This document shows positions 1 through 5,766 of a DNA stretch of 6,766 nucleotides, piece after piece (within the stretch, counting starts at the first letter, position 1; every line of letters begins with the position of its first letter). The notes under the pieces are model-generated. The model did no database searches and was not told the origin of the DNA. It was given only the letters and a program-made list of their open reading frames with translations. The DNA comes from Christensenella sp. UBA1782 (GTDB taxonomy: Bacteria > Bacillota > Clostridia > Christensenellales > DTU072), in NCBI GenBank assembly GCA_002315475.1, contig DCGI01000010.1, forward strand, positions 1 to 6,766. The letters run 5' to 3'. The position numbers and the translations under genes are program-made.

Positions 1-111
1 CATAAAAACTATACTTATTATCCTTAAAGAAAAATATAAGCAGAAAAAACTTGTTTATACTTCATAATAATTGGTTTTTATGGGCGTAAAAAGGCACGAT
101 ATAGACACTCG
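1..111. other. AT-rich gap downstream of the aconitase X genes
   Basis: This AT-rich stretch follows the stop codon of the aconitase X small subunit. I see no ORF of useful size in it and no GC-rich hairpin with a T-tract on the minus strand, so no terminator can be assigned. The only inverted repeat is a weak AT-only one (TTTTTA at 75-80 and TAAAAA at 87-92, loop of 6). The operon may end here by other means, or may continue beyond the left edge. Confidence 0.5.
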
Positions 112-549
112 TCAATCGGTGACAATAACAGAACCGTCATTCTTAATTTGAATGGTCATGCCGTCTTTCACATAGTTTAAGAACTCTTCACCCAATCCGT
201 CAACGGTGGGAATATTGTTGGGCGTCCAGACCGAAGCGAGTATGGCTCCCGCCGCGGCGAGAGAGTCGATGGGATTCGAGAAAAGCAAAGCACCGGGATT
301 GCAGTTGATGACGGCGGCGTTAAAAAGCACCATGCCGCCCGTCGTAGAACCGATGGTTTGGGGCAGGCATAACGCTACGCCTACGGTCGACTTGCCGTAG
401 AGGTCTTTGTTGTTTTGGTCGGTACAGATGTTTTTGCCCTCTTTGCAGTCCTTATAGGAGGCGAGAGTATTGAATCCGCCATGCGAAACGAGAGCTTGTA
501 AAGTTACTTCACCGGGAATGACGGTACGTCCCTTAAAAATCTTTTCCAT
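112..549 (-). CDS. Aconitase X swivel domain (small subunit, DUF126 family)
   Basis: This 145-residue protein is the small swivelling-domain subunit of an aconitase X dehydratase. In the family this domain closes over the active site formed by the large subunit. Seen here: the opening KGRTVIPGEV, followed by a beta-rich domain with GFNTLASY, then LPQTIGSTTGG around residues 62-72. That Gly-Ser-Thr-rich turn corresponds to the GSSSGS-type loop of the family, whose serine is held to take part in catalysis (Ser68 here). The segment NPGALLFSNPIDSLAAAGAILA (about 84-105) is also typical. The length suits a stand-alone small subunit. The ATG overlaps the large-subunit stop and has a GGAGGT site 8 bases upstream, so this start is secure. 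Characterised aconitase X enzymes act on cis-3-hydroxy-L-proline or on mevalonate 5-phosphate. The substrate here is unknown. Confidence 0.9.
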   Translation of the reverse strand: MEKIFKGRTVIPGEVTLQALVSHGGFNTLASYKDCKEGKNICTDQNNKDLYGKSTVGVALCLPQTIGSTTGGMVLFNAAVINCNPGALLFSNPIDSLAAAGAILASVWTPNNIPTVDGLGEEFLNYVKDGMTIQIKNDGSVIVTD

Positions 550-563
550 TATTTTTTACCTCC
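547..563 (-). promoter_or_regulatory. TAATG stop-start overlap with internal ribosome binding site
   Basis: On the minus strand the large-subunit stop TAA (551-549) shares one base with the small-subunit ATG (549-547), giving TAATG. A strong GGAGGT site (563-558) sits within the end of the large-subunit gene, 8 bases before the ATG. This layout implies translational coupling and supports a 1:1 complex of the two subunits. Confidence 0.85.
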
Positions 564-1820
564 GGTAATTTGGTCGAGAATTTCCGCATCCGAATAATAC
601 CGAGAGGTGGTATAGGTACGGAGTTTGTTGGAGTTGGTGATGACGGGCATTTTGGCGCAGAGCGGATTGTTCATGTACATCAACGGGCAGATAAAGGAGA
701 GTTTTACCCCCATAGCGGTCAGCTTTTTGTAGTTTTCCGTCTGTTTGAAGGTTTCCAAAACGCCGGGAGCGGTGGTGAATACCGTCTTGATGGCAACTTT
801 CTTTCTGCCTTTTTCGGCGAGTTTTTGTGCCAGTTTTTCCGTCCAATCGTTGAGCTGTTCGAGCGTCATGTGCGGGCAACCCATAAAGCAGAGCTTCGGT
901 TTGGCGTCGGGATTTTTCCAAATGCAGGGATAAGAAGCTTTGACTCTTTCCAGTTCGGCATCGTCTACGACGTAGACTTTGGCGTCTTTGGTAATCAGCT
1001 TTTCACCTTGCTCGACCGCTTCGGGCGTAAGTCCTTCCATGTGGTACAAACCGACCGAACCGTTGGAGGCGGTGGCGGCACCGAAGTCTTTTAAGTAGGA
1101 TAACGTGCTTTTGGTCAGTTCGGTACCGAGCCATTGGTTCATACCTTTAATATAGGGTACGTCTTCCATAACTTTCATGCCGATGGCGGAGCCGAGTAGT
1201 TGCGCTTCCGGTTTTTTCGTGGTTTTCACTTCTACGATCCAAGTGGCTTTTCTGCCTTCGTCGGTCAGCAAACCGAAGTACGGGACGTAGCCGATGATGG
1301 AACCGAACATTTCGATGATACCCGAGTTCCGGTTGCATTTCGCACCGAGTACGGAGTTGGCGTAGTTGACGGCACTGGATTCCGCCCAAGAGAGAACGTC
1401 GCCCTTTTTCGGAATATTCCCCACTTCATCGAAGTAGCAGGCACAGGTGAAGGCTTTGTCGTCCAAAAGTCCGATTTGCCGTAATTGTTCTTCGTAGCGT
1501 TTTTGCGGGCCGTACATGACTTTGAAAACGATGTCCTGTAAAAGGTTTTTCGGCACGTTCTTGTCGACGGGACGGGGATCGGCGGAAAACTTTTGTTTGG
1601 AAATCACGTTACCTTGTACCAGTTTATCCATAAGGTCGAAGACGCCTTTTATAACGATAACGCCGAAACTGGTGACGATGTGTCCGTAGGTGGATGTGAC
1701 GGGTACCATTTTGGTGGCACCGAATGTATCACCGTACATGACGAGCGTCTTCATAATTTTTGCCATCAATTCTCCCTGACTGCCGTCAAGGATGGCTTGT
1801 TGTTCTTGTGTAAGCTCCAT
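549..1820 (-). CDS. Aconitase X catalytic domain (large subunit, DUF521 family)
   Basis: This 423-residue protein is the catalytic, Fe-S-dependent subunit of an aconitase X dehydratase, which removes water from a hydroxy acid. Family marks seen: an N-terminal helix with LTQEQQAILDGSQGE (3-17), MVPVTS (38-43), FTCACYF (124-130), WAESSAVNYANSVLGAKCNRNSG (about 145-167), VPYFGLLTDEGRKATWIVEV (about 179-198), GCPHMTLEQL (314-323) and ITNSNKLRTY (394-403). Cys126, Cys128, Cys315 and Cys378 are candidate cluster ligands or active-site cysteines; which ones bind iron is inferred. The segment 43-60 and the stretch 80-120 differ from the usual HISGVSY-type sequence as I recall it. The start is set by an AGGAG site at 1830-1834, 9 bases upstream. 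The gene lies 18 bp after the reductase gene and overlaps the small subunit by one base, so all three are probably one transcript. Assignment to hydroxyproline or phosphomevalonate dehydratase is not justified. Confidence 0.9.
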   Translation of the reverse strand: MELTQEQQAILDGSQGELMAKIMKTLVMYGDTFGATKMVPVTSTYGHIVTSFGVIVIKGVFDLMDKLVQGNVISKQKFSADPRPVDKNVPKNLLQDIVFKVMYGPQKRYEEQLRQIGLLDDKAFTCACYFDEVGNIPKKGDVLSWAESSAVNYANSVLGAKCNRNSGIIEMFGSIIGYVPYFGLLTDEGRKATWIVEVKTTKKPEAQLLGSAIGMKVMEDVPYIKGMNQWLGTELTKSTLSYLKDFGAATASNGSVGLYHMEGLTPEAVEQGEKLITKDAKVYVVDDAELERVKASYPCIWKNPDAKPKLCFMGCPHMTLEQLNDWTEKLAQKLAEKGRKKVAIKTVFTTAPGVLETFKQTENYKKLTAMGVKLSFICPLMYMNNPLCAKMPVITNSNKLRTYTTSRYYSDAEILDQITGGKK

Positions 1821-1838
1821 ATTGTATATCTCCTTTTG

Positions 1839-3893
1839 TTAAATTTTCATAGCAACGTCCCACGCACGCCAAACGACGCTGCGGAGGTTTCCGACTTTCA
1901 AGCAATCCCCGACGAGATGAACGTGTTTGCCTTTTTCGCAAAGGGGATGCGGAACGTAACCGGCACTGATGACGACGCTGTCGCCGTCGATGAAAGACTC
2001 GGTACCGTCTTGACCGACAACGGTGACGCCGTCGTCACGGATTTCTTTTAACTTGGTGTTCAAGCGAACGTCGACTTTGTTCAGCTCGAAGAAATCCCGT
2101 AGATACGAGGAGTTAGCGAGGCATACGCCCTTAACGGCAACGAGGTCGTTTTTCATTTCCACGATAACGGGCGTCTTTCCCTTGTTGTAAAGGTCGAGAG
2201 CGATTTCGCAACCGGACAAGCCGCCGCCGATGATGATGACTTTGTCGCCGACTTCCTTTTTGCCCGTCAGATACTCGCACGCTTCGATACCTTTTTCAAA
2301 GCCCGCCACCGGTAATTTTCTCGGTGTACTGCCGGTGGCTATCACGACTTCGTCCGCTTGTAAAGAAGCGATGTCGGTAATCTCGGTACAGAACTTGACG
2401 GGGATGTCTAAATCGCGTAATTCTTTTTCGTACCAAGCGAGAAGGTCTCTGTCTTTCTCTTTGAAAGCGGGTGCCGCCGCCGCAATGAATACGCCGCCGA
2501 GCTTGTTCGTCTTTTCATAAATCGTCACGTCGTGACCGCGTTTTTTCAAGATGCGAGCCACTTCCATACCGCCCACGCCGGCGCCGATGACGGCTACCGT
2601 CTTCTTCTTTTTGCAGGGGGCGATTTTGTATTTTTTCGACTGCATCGTTTCGGGGTTCAAAGCGCAACGAGCCATGCCGGCGTTATCCGAAAGATCTTGA
2701 TCGTTTCCGACGCCTTTGTAGTGTGCCATGTTGAAGCAACCGTTATGACAGCAGATGCAGGGATGAATGGATTCGATATCCCCCGCAAGGAGTTTGGTTA
2801 CCCATTCTGGATCGGTTAGGAATTGACGAGCAATGCCGACGCCGTCGATTTTTCCGTCTTTGACGGCTTCCGCTCCGACGGCGGGATCCATCTTTCCGGC
2901 ACAGACTACGGGGATGTCGACAAACTTTTTGATGTGTTCCACGTCGGCGAGGTTACAGTTCTCGGGCATGTACGGAGCGGGGTGCGCCCAGTACCACGCG
3001 TCATAGGTTCCGTTATCGCAGTTTAACATATCGTAGCCTGCGTCTTGCAGATACTTTGCCGCCCATTCGCTTTCTTCCATATCTCTGCCCACTTCGACGT
3101 ATTCTTCACCCGGCAAAGCACCTTTGCCGAAGTCTTTGGTTTTGGACAGGACGGAATACCGTAACGATACCGGAAAGTCCTTTCCGCAAGCCTTCTTGAT
3201 GGCTTGCACGATTTCGACGGGGAAACGGTATCTGTTTTCGCGAGAACCGCCGTATTCGTCGGTACGCTGATTGGTGTATTTCATGGTGAATTGGTCGAGG
3301 AGGTATCCTTCGTGAACGGCGTGAATTTCCACACCGTCGACACCGGCGTCCTGACAGAGCTTTGCCGTTTTGGCGAAAGCTTCCACCATCTGTTGGATTT
3401 CTTGGACGGTGAGGGGACGGGAGTAGCAACTGTCTTCCCAACGGTTGGGGGTGTTACTGGCACTGGCAGTCAGATAGTCTACGTCCAAAAAGGGCTTTAA
3501 GACCGTCCCGAGCGGTTTGTTTTTGATGGCTTTGACCATAATATCGTTGATGGCGAGAGAACGCCCGAAACCGGCCGTCAACTGGATGAAGAGTTTGGCA
3601 CCCGTCTTGTGGAATTCGTCCATATAGGCTTTCAGTTTTTTGAATTTACCTTTTCCTTGATACAGCCATTTTCCGAGTAAAATATCCCGAATGGGAGCTA
3701 TGCCGGGTAGGATTAACCCTACGTTGTTTTTTGCCCGTTCCAATAAGAATTTTGCGGCTTCTTCGTCGAAGTGGTTGGGTTCCATCCATCCGAAAATGGA
3801 CGTGCCTCCCATAGAGGTCATGACGATACGGTTTTTGATTTCCACGTTCCCGATTTTGAACGGGGTAAATAGGGGATTGTACTTTTCTTCCAT
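1839..3893 (-). CDS. OYE-family NADH:flavin oxidoreductase (FadH/enoate reductase-like; FMN, Fe-S, FAD)
   Basis: This 684-residue protein belongs to the 2,4-dienoyl-CoA reductase/enoate reductase branch of old yellow enzymes, cytosolic proteins that reduce activated C=C bonds. Residues 1-370 form the FMN barrel, opening with NPLFTPFKIGNVEIKNRIVM and carrying HAVHEGYLLDQF (191-202) and NQRTDEYGGSRENR (208-221). The Fe-S site is Cys379-x2-Cys382-x3-Cys386-x23-Cys410. The last spacing is about twice the 11-12 residues usual in the family. A FAD domain starts at GAGVGG (437-442, with Glu460 ending the second strand). The NAD(P)H domain has GGGLSG (556-561), and VGD (661-663) is the closing FAD contact. 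The length fits the family. ATG at 3893 is chosen because AGGAG lies 9 bases upstream; an in-frame TTG at 3947 falls upstream of the predicted transcript start. Substrate unknown: relatives include BaiCD/BaiH, FadH and clostridial enoate reductases. Confidence 0.9.
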   Translation of the reverse strand: MEEKYNPLFTPFKIGNVEIKNRIVMTSMGGTSIFGWMEPNHFDEEAAKFLLERAKNNVGLILPGIAPIRDILLGKWLYQGKGKFKKLKAYMDEFHKTGAKLFIQLTAGFGRSLAINDIMVKAIKNKPLGTVLKPFLDVDYLTASASNTPNRWEDSCYSRPLTVQEIQQMVEAFAKTAKLCQDAGVDGVEIHAVHEGYLLDQFTMKYTNQRTDEYGGSRENRYRFPVEIVQAIKKACGKDFPVSLRYSVLSKTKDFGKGALPGEEYVEVGRDMEESEWAAKYLQDAGYDMLNCDNGTYDAWYWAHPAPYMPENCNLADVEHIKKFVDIPVVCAGKMDPAVGAEAVKDGKIDGVGIARQFLTDPEWVTKLLAGDIESIHPCICCHNGCFNMAHYKGVGNDQDLSDNAGMARCALNPETMQSKKYKIAPCKKKKTVAVIGAGVGGMEVARILKKRGHDVTIYEKTNKLGGVFIAAAAPAFKEKDRDLLAWYEKELRDLDIPVKFCTEITDIASLQADEVVIATGSTPRKLPVAGFEKGIEACEYLTGKKEVGDKVIIIGGGLSGCEIALDLYNKGKTPVIVEMKNDLVAVKGVCLANSSYLRDFFELNKVDVRLNTKLKEIRDDGVTVVGQDGTESFIDGDSVVISAGYVPHPLCEKGKHVHLVGDCLKVGNLRSVVWRAWDVAMKI

Positions 3894-3902
3894 TAGTTTT
3901 TT

Positions 3903-3907
3903 CTCCT
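3903..3907 (-). promoter_or_regulatory. Ribosome binding site fixing the reductase start
   Basis: On the minus strand AAAGGAGAA contains AGGAG 9 bases before the ATG at 3893. No comparable site precedes the in-frame TTG codon at 3947, so the shorter protein is preferred. Confidence 0.85.
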
Positions 3908-3937
3908 TTGTTTTGTAATAGAGTATTCCTCTGAAAC

Positions 3938-3966
3938 AGTATAACAAGAAAAAACCCCTTTTTCAA
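3938..3966 (-). promoter_or_regulatory. Sigma70-type promoter of the reductase-aconitase X operon
   Basis: Minus strand: -35 TTGAAA (3966-3961), a 17-base spacer and -10 TATACT (3943-3938), each box matching consensus at five of six positions. Transcription should begin near 3931, giving a leader of about 38 bases that holds the AGGAG site. The -35 box lies in the loop and stem of the terminator of the upstream metallophosphoesterase gene, and the spacer contains its T-tract. Predicted from sequence only. Confidence 0.65.
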
Positions 3967-3971
3967 GGGGT
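3949..3971 (-). terminator. Intrinsic terminator of the metallophosphoesterase gene
   Basis: Read on the minus strand, ACCCCTT, a GAAA loop and AAGGGGT form a 7-bp stem (3971-3954) containing four G-C pairs, followed by a run of five T (3953-3949) and then CTTG. It begins 43 bases past the stop codon of the metallophosphoesterase gene. On the plus strand the hairpin is not followed by a T-tract, so it is one-directional. Confidence 0.75.
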
Positions 3972-3978
3972 AAAATGC

Positions 3979-3995
3979 AAATTTTTGAAATTTTT
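3979..3995 (-). promoter_or_regulatory. Possible UP element (tandem AAATTTTT)
   Basis: AAATTTTT occurs twice, separated by one G (3979-3986 and 3988-3995). Relative to the predicted start near 3931 these tracts lie at about -48 to -64, where the RNA polymerase alpha subunit contacts AT-rich DNA. The four G-C pairs of the terminator stem separate them from the -35 box. It may equally be simple AT-rich spacer. Confidence 0.3.
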
Positions 3996-4013
3996 ATACA
4001 GGTATATCAATTA

Positions 4014-4718
4014 TTATATATCCATGACGCAATAACGGTTTTCTTTCCCTTCCACCATGCCGGCGACCGAAAGGAATCGTATGCCCGTATAGGTGTGGTC
4101 GGCGCCTTTGTGATAATGTCCTTGCAGAACGAGCGAAACGTTTCCCGAGCGACGCAGGATTTTCCGCACCTCGGCGTGTTGTTTGACGAGATAGTGTCGG
4201 TTGAACAGAAAAGTGTCGACGTTTTCGTGCAGACAAACGACGCATTTTTTGTCGACGGCGAGAGCTTTTTCCAAAAATCGGAGTTCAAAGGGCGGTAAAT
4301 TGCTATCCGTCCACTCGTTGCCCGCAACGTCGAACCTTCTTCCGTCCTTACGGTATCCTGCGTCGAGCAGAATCAACCGTACGTCGGGAAAATCGACGAA
4401 ATAGGGAAGGTCGGGCGTGCCGAACTCTTTACAAAACTCCTCTCCCCGCAAGGCACCGTAGTCGTGGTTTCCGGGGATAAAATAAAAGGGCAACGCAAAA
4501 CTTTTGATAAGGTCGGAAATCTGCCGCAAATACTCTTTTTCCCGTCCTTTCGGCTTGCCGATGTCGATGATGTCGCCGAGACACAGGACGGCGTCTACGC
4601 CGGCGTCCCGAAAAGCCGTCATCGCTTCCTCGATTTTTTGCAAAGAAAGAGCGTGAAAACGGGTTTTGTCCCGTTCGACGTTACAGTAATGAGAATCGGT
4701 AAAAATGCCTAATTTCAT
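4014..4718 (-). CDS. Calcineurin-like metallophosphoesterase
   Basis: This 234-residue protein is a probable cytosolic two-metal phosphohydrolase; no signal peptide or membrane segment is seen. The full set of family motifs is present: TDSH (Asp8, His10), GDIID (Asp49), GNHD (Asn84, His85), the lone His164 in CLHENVD, and GHYH (His201, His203). All expected metal ligands and the catalytic histidine are therefore intact. The opening, with DSHYCNVERDKTRFHALSLQK, recalls the branch containing CpdA-like and ADP-ribose/CDP-alcohol diphosphatase-like enzymes, but the substrate cannot be named. The ATG is set by a GGAG site 5 bases upstream (4724-4727). It appears to be a single-gene transcript with its own promoter and terminator, divergent from lgt, and no functional link to either neighbour is evident. 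Confidence 0.88.
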   Translation of the reverse strand: MKLGIFTDSHYCNVERDKTRFHALSLQKIEEAMTAFRDAGVDAVLCLGDIIDIGKPKGREKEYLRQISDLIKSFALPFYFIPGNHDYGALRGEEFCKEFGTPDLPYFVDFPDVRLILLDAGYRKDGRRFDVAGNEWTDSNLPPFELRFLEKALAVDKKCVVCLHENVDTFLFNRHYLVKQHAEVRKILRRSGNVSLVLQGHYHKGADHTYTGIRFLSVAGMVEGKENRYCVMDI

Positions 4719-4734
4719 AAGAACTCCATAGACT

Positions 4735-4763
4735 ATTGTAATACGAAATCTCGCAGTTGTAAA
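4735..4763 (-). promoter_or_regulatory. Promoter of the metallophosphoesterase gene
   Basis: Minus strand: -35 TTTACA (4763-4758), a 17-base spacer and -10 TACAAT (4740-4735), each one mismatch from consensus. Transcription would start near 4728, only about 10 bases before the ATG and right at the GGAG site, giving an unusually short leader. The divergent lgt promoter lies 20 bases away. Confidence 0.6.
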
Positions 4764-4782
4764 GAAAACGGGCTATTATTTA

Positions 4783-4811
4783 TTGCATAAATATAATATG
4801 TGTTGTATAAT
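4783..4811 (+). promoter_or_regulatory. Promoter of the lgt-iorA transcript
   Basis: Plus strand: -35 TTGCAT (4783-4788, four of six), a 17-base spacer and a perfect -10 TATAAT (4806-4811). The predicted start is near 4818, leaving a leader of about 29 bases with GGAGG at 4833-4837. The surrounding AT-rich DNA favours promoter function. Confidence 0.7.
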
Positions 4812-4846
4812 TACCCTATATAAAGAAAAATCGGAGGTCTGCTTTT

Positions 4847-5755
4847 ATGCATTGGACGGGAGAAGTGGAACCGGTTGCGTTCAGAATCGGGAACGCGACG
4901 GTAGCGTGGTACGGTATTTTTATTACGGTGGGCATGGTTATCGCACTGTGCATCAGTATTCGGCGGTTGAAAAGAATCAACATTAAGAGCGACGACGTAT
5001 TGACGTTGTTTTTGATTTGTATTCCGCTTGCCATTATCTTTGCGCGGCTCGGATACGTCGTTTCCAACTATAAGTATTATTTCGTTACTCCGTACGATTG
5101 GGACGCATTCGTCAATACCATTGCCATTTGGAACGGCGGATTGACCATTATGTGGGGTGTCCCCGGCGGTGTTCTCGGTGGCTGGATTTGGTGCAAAATT
5201 TATAAAAAAGATTTGATTAAGGTGGTAGACCTCGCCATATCTACGGTGCTTCTTGCGCAAGTCATCGGTCGGTGGGGCAACTTTTTCAATCAAGAATTAT
5301 ACGGGCAGATGGTTACCGATCCTTCTCATCAATGGTTTCCTCTTGCCGTATACATTGCCGACGAAGGAGCGTGGTTTCAAGCGACCTTCTTCTACGAAGG
5401 GGTGTTGAATTTTATCGGCTTTATCGCACTGTCCTATATGGTTCGACACGTCGACATCAAGGGATTGGGGACGCTCTCCTATCCGGCATGGTATTGTTTG
5501 GTGCGAGGCAGTTTGGAATTTATCCGAAACGACAAACCCAACGTGGTGGATAAATGGATGAGCGAACTGTTCGGGACGGACGTCAACAGCGTCATTATTT
5601 TCTGCTATCTTGCCGTTGCCGTTTGCATCGGCTTGATGATTTGGTTGGTTGTGCGTCAAAAGAAGAAAGGCATTAAGATTTTTTATAAGAACGGTATTCC
5701 GCCGTTGCCGAGTGAACCGGAAAAAAAGAAAAAAGAGGAACTTGCCTCTTTATAA
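4847..5755 (+). CDS. lgt: Prolipoprotein diacylglyceryl transferase
   Basis: Lgt is an inner-membrane enzyme that moves a diacylglyceryl group from phosphatidylglycerol to the lipobox cysteine of prelipoproteins. It is the first step of lipoprotein maturation. This 302-residue protein has several hydrophobic segments (about 20-37, 51-72, 96-115, 127-141, 180-198, 248-269), fitting the seven-helix fold. The signature GRWGNFFNQELYG (141-153) includes Arg142, Asn148 and Glu150, and the late motif VRGSLEFIRND (219-229) keeps Arg220, Glu224 and Arg227. Where E. coli has SFHGG (His103), this protein reads TIMWG (100-104), so neither the histidine nor the tyrosine seen in many Firmicutes is present. 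The C-terminus has a lysine-rich tail (about 271-297), likely cytoplasmic. GGAGG lies 9 bases before the ATG. It is followed after 11 bases by iorA. Confidence 0.95.
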   Translation: MHWTGEVEPVAFRIGNATVAWYGIFITVGMVIALCISIRRLKRINIKSDDVLTLFLICIPLAIIFARLGYVVSNYKYYFVTPYDWDAFVNTIAIWNGGLTIMWGVPGGVLGGWIWCKIYKKDLIKVVDLAISTVLLAQVIGRWGNFFNQELYGQMVTDPSHQWFPLAVYIADEGAWFQATFFYEGVLNFIGFIALSYMVRHVDIKGLGTLSYPAWYCLVRGSLEFIRNDKPNVVDKWMSELFGTDVNSVIIFCYLAVAVCIGLMIWLVVRQKKKGIKIFYKNGIPPLPSEPEKKKKEELASL

Positions 5756-5766
5756 AGGAGTTAAAC

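Noticed and set aside
1..3. A minus-strand ATG at the left edge that could start another operon gene
   Set aside because: The nearest AAGGA (21-25) is 17 bases away, too far for a good ribosome site, and no coding sequence is visible to test it.
75..92. TTTTTA/TAAAAA inverted repeat as a terminator for the aconitase X operon
   Set aside because: The stem is six A-T pairs with no G-C and no following T-tract, too weak to call.
570..1094. Plus-strand open frame of 174 codons opposite the aconitase X large subunit
   Set aside because: It is antisense to a well-conserved gene, has no ribosome site, and its product resembles no family I recognise.
549..1820. Calling the aconitase X large subunit a TCA-cycle aconitase or LeuC
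   Set aside because: The motifs match the aconitase X family, not the AcnA/B or LeuC cluster motifs, and the swivel partner is the DUF126 type.
1593..2051. Plus-strand open frame of 152 codons spanning the reductase-aconitase X junction
   Set aside because: It is a shadow of two real minus-strand genes with no promoter or ribosome site.
1839..3893. Naming the reductase BaiCD or BaiH (bile acid dehydroxylation)
   Set aside because: The resemblance is at superfamily level, no other bai gene is in the window, and the Fe-S spacing differs; only the general family can be supported.
3894..3947. An in-frame TTG at 3947 extending the OYE protein by 18 residues
   Set aside because: It lies upstream of the predicted transcript start, lacks a ribosome site, and the added residues do not resemble the family N-terminus, which begins at NPLFTPFKIGN.
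4811..5293. Minus-strand open frame of 160 codons opposite the start of lgt
   Set aside because: It is antisense to lgt and its product is low-complexity and hydrophilic with no recognisable domain.
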